Positions 30,597 through 33,068 of a stretch of DNA of 33,068 bases are shown here, piece by piece (within the stretch, counting starts at the first letter, position 1; every line of letters begins with the position of its first letter). Below the pieces are notes generated by a model. That model did not search any database. It was not told the DNA's origin and saw only the letters and a program-made list of their open reading frames with translations. The position numbers and the translations under genes are program-made. The DNA lies in contig RXJA01000563.1 of the NCBI GenBank assembly GCA_003963455.1, positions 1-33,068 of the forward strand, given 5' to 3'. This DNA is from Hyphomicrobiales bacterium (GTDB lineage Bacteria > Pseudomonadota > Alphaproteobacteria > Rhizobiales > Rhizobiaceae).

Positions 30597-31391
30597 ATGA
30601 CGCAACATTGGAATGCAATTCGCAAGCACTGGCAGTTGCTCGGCTCGCCGCTCAGGCCGCCAGTGGAAGTCGTCCAGGCCTACGATCGCGAGCTCGAGCT
30701 TGCCTGCTCGCACGTCGTCATGCTCGGCGTCACGCCGGAGCTGGCCGGGCTTGGCGCGGCAATGACATCGGTCGACGAGTCTCCCGACATGATTGCCGGC
30801 ATCTGGCCGGGCGACACCGATACGCGCAAGGCGGTGCGAGGCGACTGGTTCGATCTGCCGTTCGACGAGGCGGGCATCGATGCGCTGATCGGCGACGGAT
30901 GCCTGTCGGTCATCGGCGCCGCCGACCTCAGACGCAGACTGTTCGCGTCGCTCGCGCGTGCGCTGAAAGCAGACGGACGCGCCGCCATCAGGCTTTACGC
31001 CTCTCCCGAAACCCGCGACGACCCGAAGGATGTCCGCTCCCTCGCGCTGAGCGGCGGCGTTTCGACCTTCCACGAGCTCAAATGGCGCGTGGCCATGACC
31101 GCGATCGGCGGCGCGCCTGATTACACGATACCGGTTACGGGCATCCTCGAACAATTCGACAAGATATTTCCCGACCGCGAGGAACTTTCGGCTCTAACGG
31201 GATGGGAACTGCCGGTCATCGGAACCATCGACGTCTATCGGAACTCGTCCGCCATCTACAGCTTCGCCCCCGCTGCCGCGCTCATCGGGGAAGCCCGGAC
31301 CTTCTTCGATGATGTCCTGCTGGCCTCGACCGGTACGTACGGGCTCGCCGAGCGCTGTCCCCTGCTGGTGCTGCGGGCGCCGAGGCGCTGA
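30597..31391 (+). CDS. Class I SAM-dependent methyltransferase-like protein
   Basis: A 264-residue protein with a weak methyltransferase pattern. VVMLGVTPELAGL (about 40-52) is a motif I variant of the LGxTPE type, AMTSVDESPDMI gives the acidic end of strand two, and GDWFDLPFDEAGIDALIGDG is the motif II/III-like segment. Then come a helix and the basic ARALKADGRAAIRLYASPE strand. The C-terminal part (SFAPAAALIGEARTFFDDVL) is unfamiliar. The start has GGGGGG upstream. It is divergent from the ATP-grasp-like gene, which suggests the two act together, perhaps on one small molecule or peptide. The family call is moderate because the glycine loop is poor. Confidence 0.7.
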   Translation: MTQHWNAIRKHWQLLGSPLRPPVEVVQAYDRELELACSHVVMLGVTPELAGLGAAMTSVDESPDMIAGIWPGDTDTRKAVRGDWFDLPFDEAGIDALIGDGCLSVIGAADLRRRLFASLARALKADGRAAIRLYASPETRDDPKDVRSLALSGGVSTFHELKWRVAMTAIGGAPDYTIPVTGILEQFDKIFPDREELSALTGWELPVIGTIDVYRNSSAIYSFAPAAALIGEARTFFDDVLLASTGTYGLAERCPLLVLRAPRR

Positions 31392-31482
31392 ACCTACCCA
31401 GAAGCAAATTCCGTTTGGCAGGCCGGGGGCTCACGCGATTGCAAAGCCCGTGGCGGCAATGCATTTTCGGCCTCATTGAAAT

Positions 31483-32571
31483 TTGTTGGCCAAAGAGTGG
31501 GTGGGCGAATTGAGAGTTCTCGCGACAGTACTGTCCACGCTAGCGTTTACACTGCTCTTGCTGCCCCGCCCAGGCAGCGCCAACGAGCTTCCCGCGCAGG
31601 TTCCCTTGATCAAATTGGAGTACCCCGGAAGGCCCAAAAATATCCGCATGCTTTACGTGAAAGTCCTTTCGCTCGGCAATCACGCAGTGAACCAACCGCT
31701 GCTACTGGACACCGGGTCAAGCGGAATGACAATCGATTGCAAATCGGTGCTGCCAGCCCGTATGTGTTCCGACGGTGGGATAAACATCACGCAGGACCAG
31801 GACATAGACGGGATAAAGGTCAGCACTCAGCAAGCGGTTATGAACTACGGGACCTATGACGACTACGGCAATGTCGCTTACGCCCGTGTGACTTTTGGCT
31901 CCCCGACTTCCCCAGTTTCCACGGACACCACAATCCCATTCCTCATCCGCTACAAAGTAGTCAGGCACAATAACGGGGAAATCGTTGGGGGGCGGCTTTG
32001 GCCTAAGGGTATTTTCGGTATTTCTCCCGTTGGTGGAGGCGGGCCAGATCGGATGATCAAATCACCGCTAATGCTTGTGAATGTTGGGGCCGGCCTGGAC
32101 AGGGGTTACTACCTTTCTCCGATCGGCGCCAATTGGAAGGTCTGCACGAACGAAGACGGCAACTGTCCGCAAGTAGAGGCGCTTCACATCGGCGTGCCGG
32201 CAGATGTCAAAAAGGATTTCAAAATTCAAAGGTGGAAAGAAGCCGATAGGCGCTACAATTTTCCCACCATCGACGCCTGTATCTCGTGGGGATCTGAACC
32301 CAAATGCCGCCCGACGCTCTACGACACAGGCAACTCTACGATTATGGTTTCAGCCGATGCATCGCAGCCCTATTCATCCCTCGGTGCCGGTGCGAAAATC
32401 CTTGTAAAAGCCGATGGCCAGGAGGACTGGAGCTTCAAGACCACCTACAATCCCGAGGTGGAGTTCATCCCCGGTCTTCCTCATAACATCGTCGGGATCC
32501 GATATTTCGAGAAGAACAGCCTGCTGCTTGATTTTGAAACCAAGCAAATCGGTCTGCGCCTCGGCAACTGA
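31483..32571 (+). CDS. Secreted pepsin-like (bilobal) aspartic protease candidate
   Basis: Up to 362 residues. An N-terminal signal peptide (hydrophobic about 12-28, then RPGSANE) precedes a mature protein with two aspartic-protease active-site motifs: LLLDTGSSGMTI with Asp76, and TLYDTGNSTIMV with Asp281. Each lobe also has a hydrophobic-Gly strand: GIFGISP at 177-182, and NIVGIRYFEKNSLLLDF plus IGLRL near the end, as in pepsin-type folds. Six Cys residues (86, 95, 221, 228, 266, 275) could form disulfides in the periplasm. Pepsin-like enzymes are rare in bacteria; DUF3443 proteins share the first DTGSSG and are an alternative. Starts are TTG or GTG only (31483, 31486, 31501, 31510), and the true one is uncertain. 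Local GC is about 50 per cent against well over 60 nearby, which suggests transfer. Confidence 0.72.
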   Translation: MLAKEWVGELRVLATVLSTLAFTLLLLPRPGSANELPAQVPLIKLEYPGRPKNIRMLYVKVLSLGNHAVNQPLLLDTGSSGMTIDCKSVLPARMCSDGGINITQDQDIDGIKVSTQQAVMNYGTYDDYGNVAYARVTFGSPTSPVSTDTTIPFLIRYKVVRHNNGEIVGGRLWPKGIFGISPVGGGGPDRMIKSPLMLVNVGAGLDRGYYLSPIGANWKVCTNEDGNCPQVEALHIGVPADVKKDFKIQRWKEADRRYNFPTIDACISWGSEPKCRPTLYDTGNSTIMVSADASQPYSSLGAGAKILVKADGQEDWSFKTTYNPEVEFIPGLPHNIVGIRYFEKNSLLLDFETKQIGLRLGN

Positions 32572-32670
32572 CGCCAACAACGCACGCTGTGCAACCTCCG
32601 GGCATCGACGGCTTTCCGCAGGGCGAAGAGGTCTGAGAAAAATTTCGCGCCGCTTGCCCCTTGCGCGCGC

Positions 32671-32700
32671 CTTGACTCTGGCATGGCGCCAGCCTATTTC
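32671..32700 (+). promoter_or_regulatory. groES promoter, heat-shock sigma type
   Basis: CTTGAC (32671-32676) and CCTATTT (32693-32699) have the form and about 16-base spacing of the alphaproteobacterial RpoH consensus (CTTGAC with C-C/T-TAT). They also pass as a sigma-70 promoter. The CIRCE operator follows directly, so the start of transcription falls just before or in it. Confidence 0.65.
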
Positions 32701-32709
32701 AGCGCCACG

Positions 32710-32736
32710 TTAGCACTCACCTCAAGTGAGTGCTAA
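32710..32736 (+). promoter_or_regulatory. CIRCE element (HrcA operator)
   Basis: TTAGCACTC-N9-GAGTGCTAA is a perfect match to the CIRCE consensus, bound by the HrcA repressor. It lies 63 bases before the groES start codon and would also form a hairpin in the leader of the message. Confidence 0.97.
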
Positions 32737-32799
32737 CTCATATCCGGCTCCCGCCGGATGGAGGAACAGTTCTCACCGTTCTCATTCGAGGAAGAAAAC

Positions 32800-33068
32800 A
32801 TGGCAAAGTCGAAGTTCCGCCCGCTTCATGACCGCGTGGTCGTTCGCCGGGTCGAATCCGAATCCAAGACCGCCGGCGGGATCATCATCCCCGATACGGC
32901 GAAGGAAAAGCCGCAGGAAGGCGAAATCATCGCCGTCGGCTCCGGCGCCCGCGACGAGAGCGGCAAGCTGGTTCCCCTGGACGTCAAGGCCGGCGACCGC
33001 ATCCTGTTCGGCAAGTGGTCGGGCACTGAAGTCAAGCTCAATGGCGAAGACCTTCTGATCATGAAGGA
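32800..33068 (+). CDS. groES: Co-chaperonin GroES, nearly complete
   Basis: The first 89 codons are present and the gene leaves the window on the right; the full protein is usually about 95-104 residues. [20 protein letters not shown] begins the beta barrel, and [17 protein letters not shown] is the mobile loop that contacts GroEL. Then come [20 protein letters not shown], the [16 protein letters not shown] strand pair and DLLIMKE. GroES caps the GroEL cylinder during protein folding in the cytoplasm; groEL should follow outside the window. The start has GAGGAAG seven bases upstream. Regulation is visible: heat-shock-type promoter plus CIRCE. Rhizobia often carry several groESL copies; CIRCE control is typical of only some of them. 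Confidence 0.97.
   Translation, partial: MAKSKFRPLHDRVVVRRVESESKTAGGIIIPDTAKEKPQEGEIIAVGSGARDESGKLVPLDVKAGDRILFGKWSGTEVKLNGEDLLIMK

Overview
The window looks like chromosome from an alphaproteobacterium of the order Hyphomicrobiales (Rhizobiales), most likely Mesorhizobium or a close relative. This rests on the high GC content, the protein families present (TadG-like vWA proteins, DUF2189, class IIA HAD protein), a palindromic repeat of a type I know from rhizobial and Brucella-group intergenic DNA, and a CIRCE-controlled groES. The genus is inference. There are no rRNA or tRNA genes, transposases, CRISPR arrays or phage genes.

Layout. 1-170 is the start of a HAD-family gene that leaves the window on the left. 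453-4592 holds two tandem, clearly homologous TadG-type proteins with von Willebrand A domains, each followed by a good terminator. 4681-8354 is a run of single genes: LysE-type exporter, DUF2189 membrane protein, VOC protein, Tat/lipoprotein CAP-domain protein and a 2OG-Fe(II) oxygenase. 8433-11967 is a marR-emrA-emrB drug-efflux operon read leftward. Between emrA and emrB lies a 121-base element that can fold into a long stem capped by a three-way junction.

12273-16499 is a tightly overlapped operon of four glycosyltransferase genes, the first a fusion of two GT-A-type domains. 16651-22458 is a six-gene lipid operon matching Escherichia coli ynbABCD: a CDP-alcohol phosphatidyltransferase, an alpha/beta-hydrolase-methyltransferase fusion, a PAP2/dual-specificity phosphatase, a small membrane protein, a PlsC-type acyltransferase and a CdsA-type cytidylyltransferase. 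Together they have the parts to make, decorate and recycle an unusual phospholipid. With the glycosyltransferases next door this is the most promising candidate for an undescribed pathway, possibly a glycosylated or methylated envelope lipid.

22483-27914 has a MarR-GNAT fusion regulator and a leftward operon (MFS transporter, covalent-flavin lactone/alditol oxidase, DSD1-type PLP enzyme) divergent from its probable TetR regulator, with a perfect operator palindrome between them. 27919-29683 is a divergent LysR/SDR pair. 29680-31391 is a divergent pair, an ATP-grasp-like protein and a methyltransferase-like protein, separated by a 65-base spacer that is close to a mirror image of itself. 31483-32571 encodes a secreted bilobal, pepsin-like aspartic protease candidate in DNA of clearly lower GC. 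The window ends in groES, preceded by a heat-shock-type promoter and a perfect CIRCE operator.
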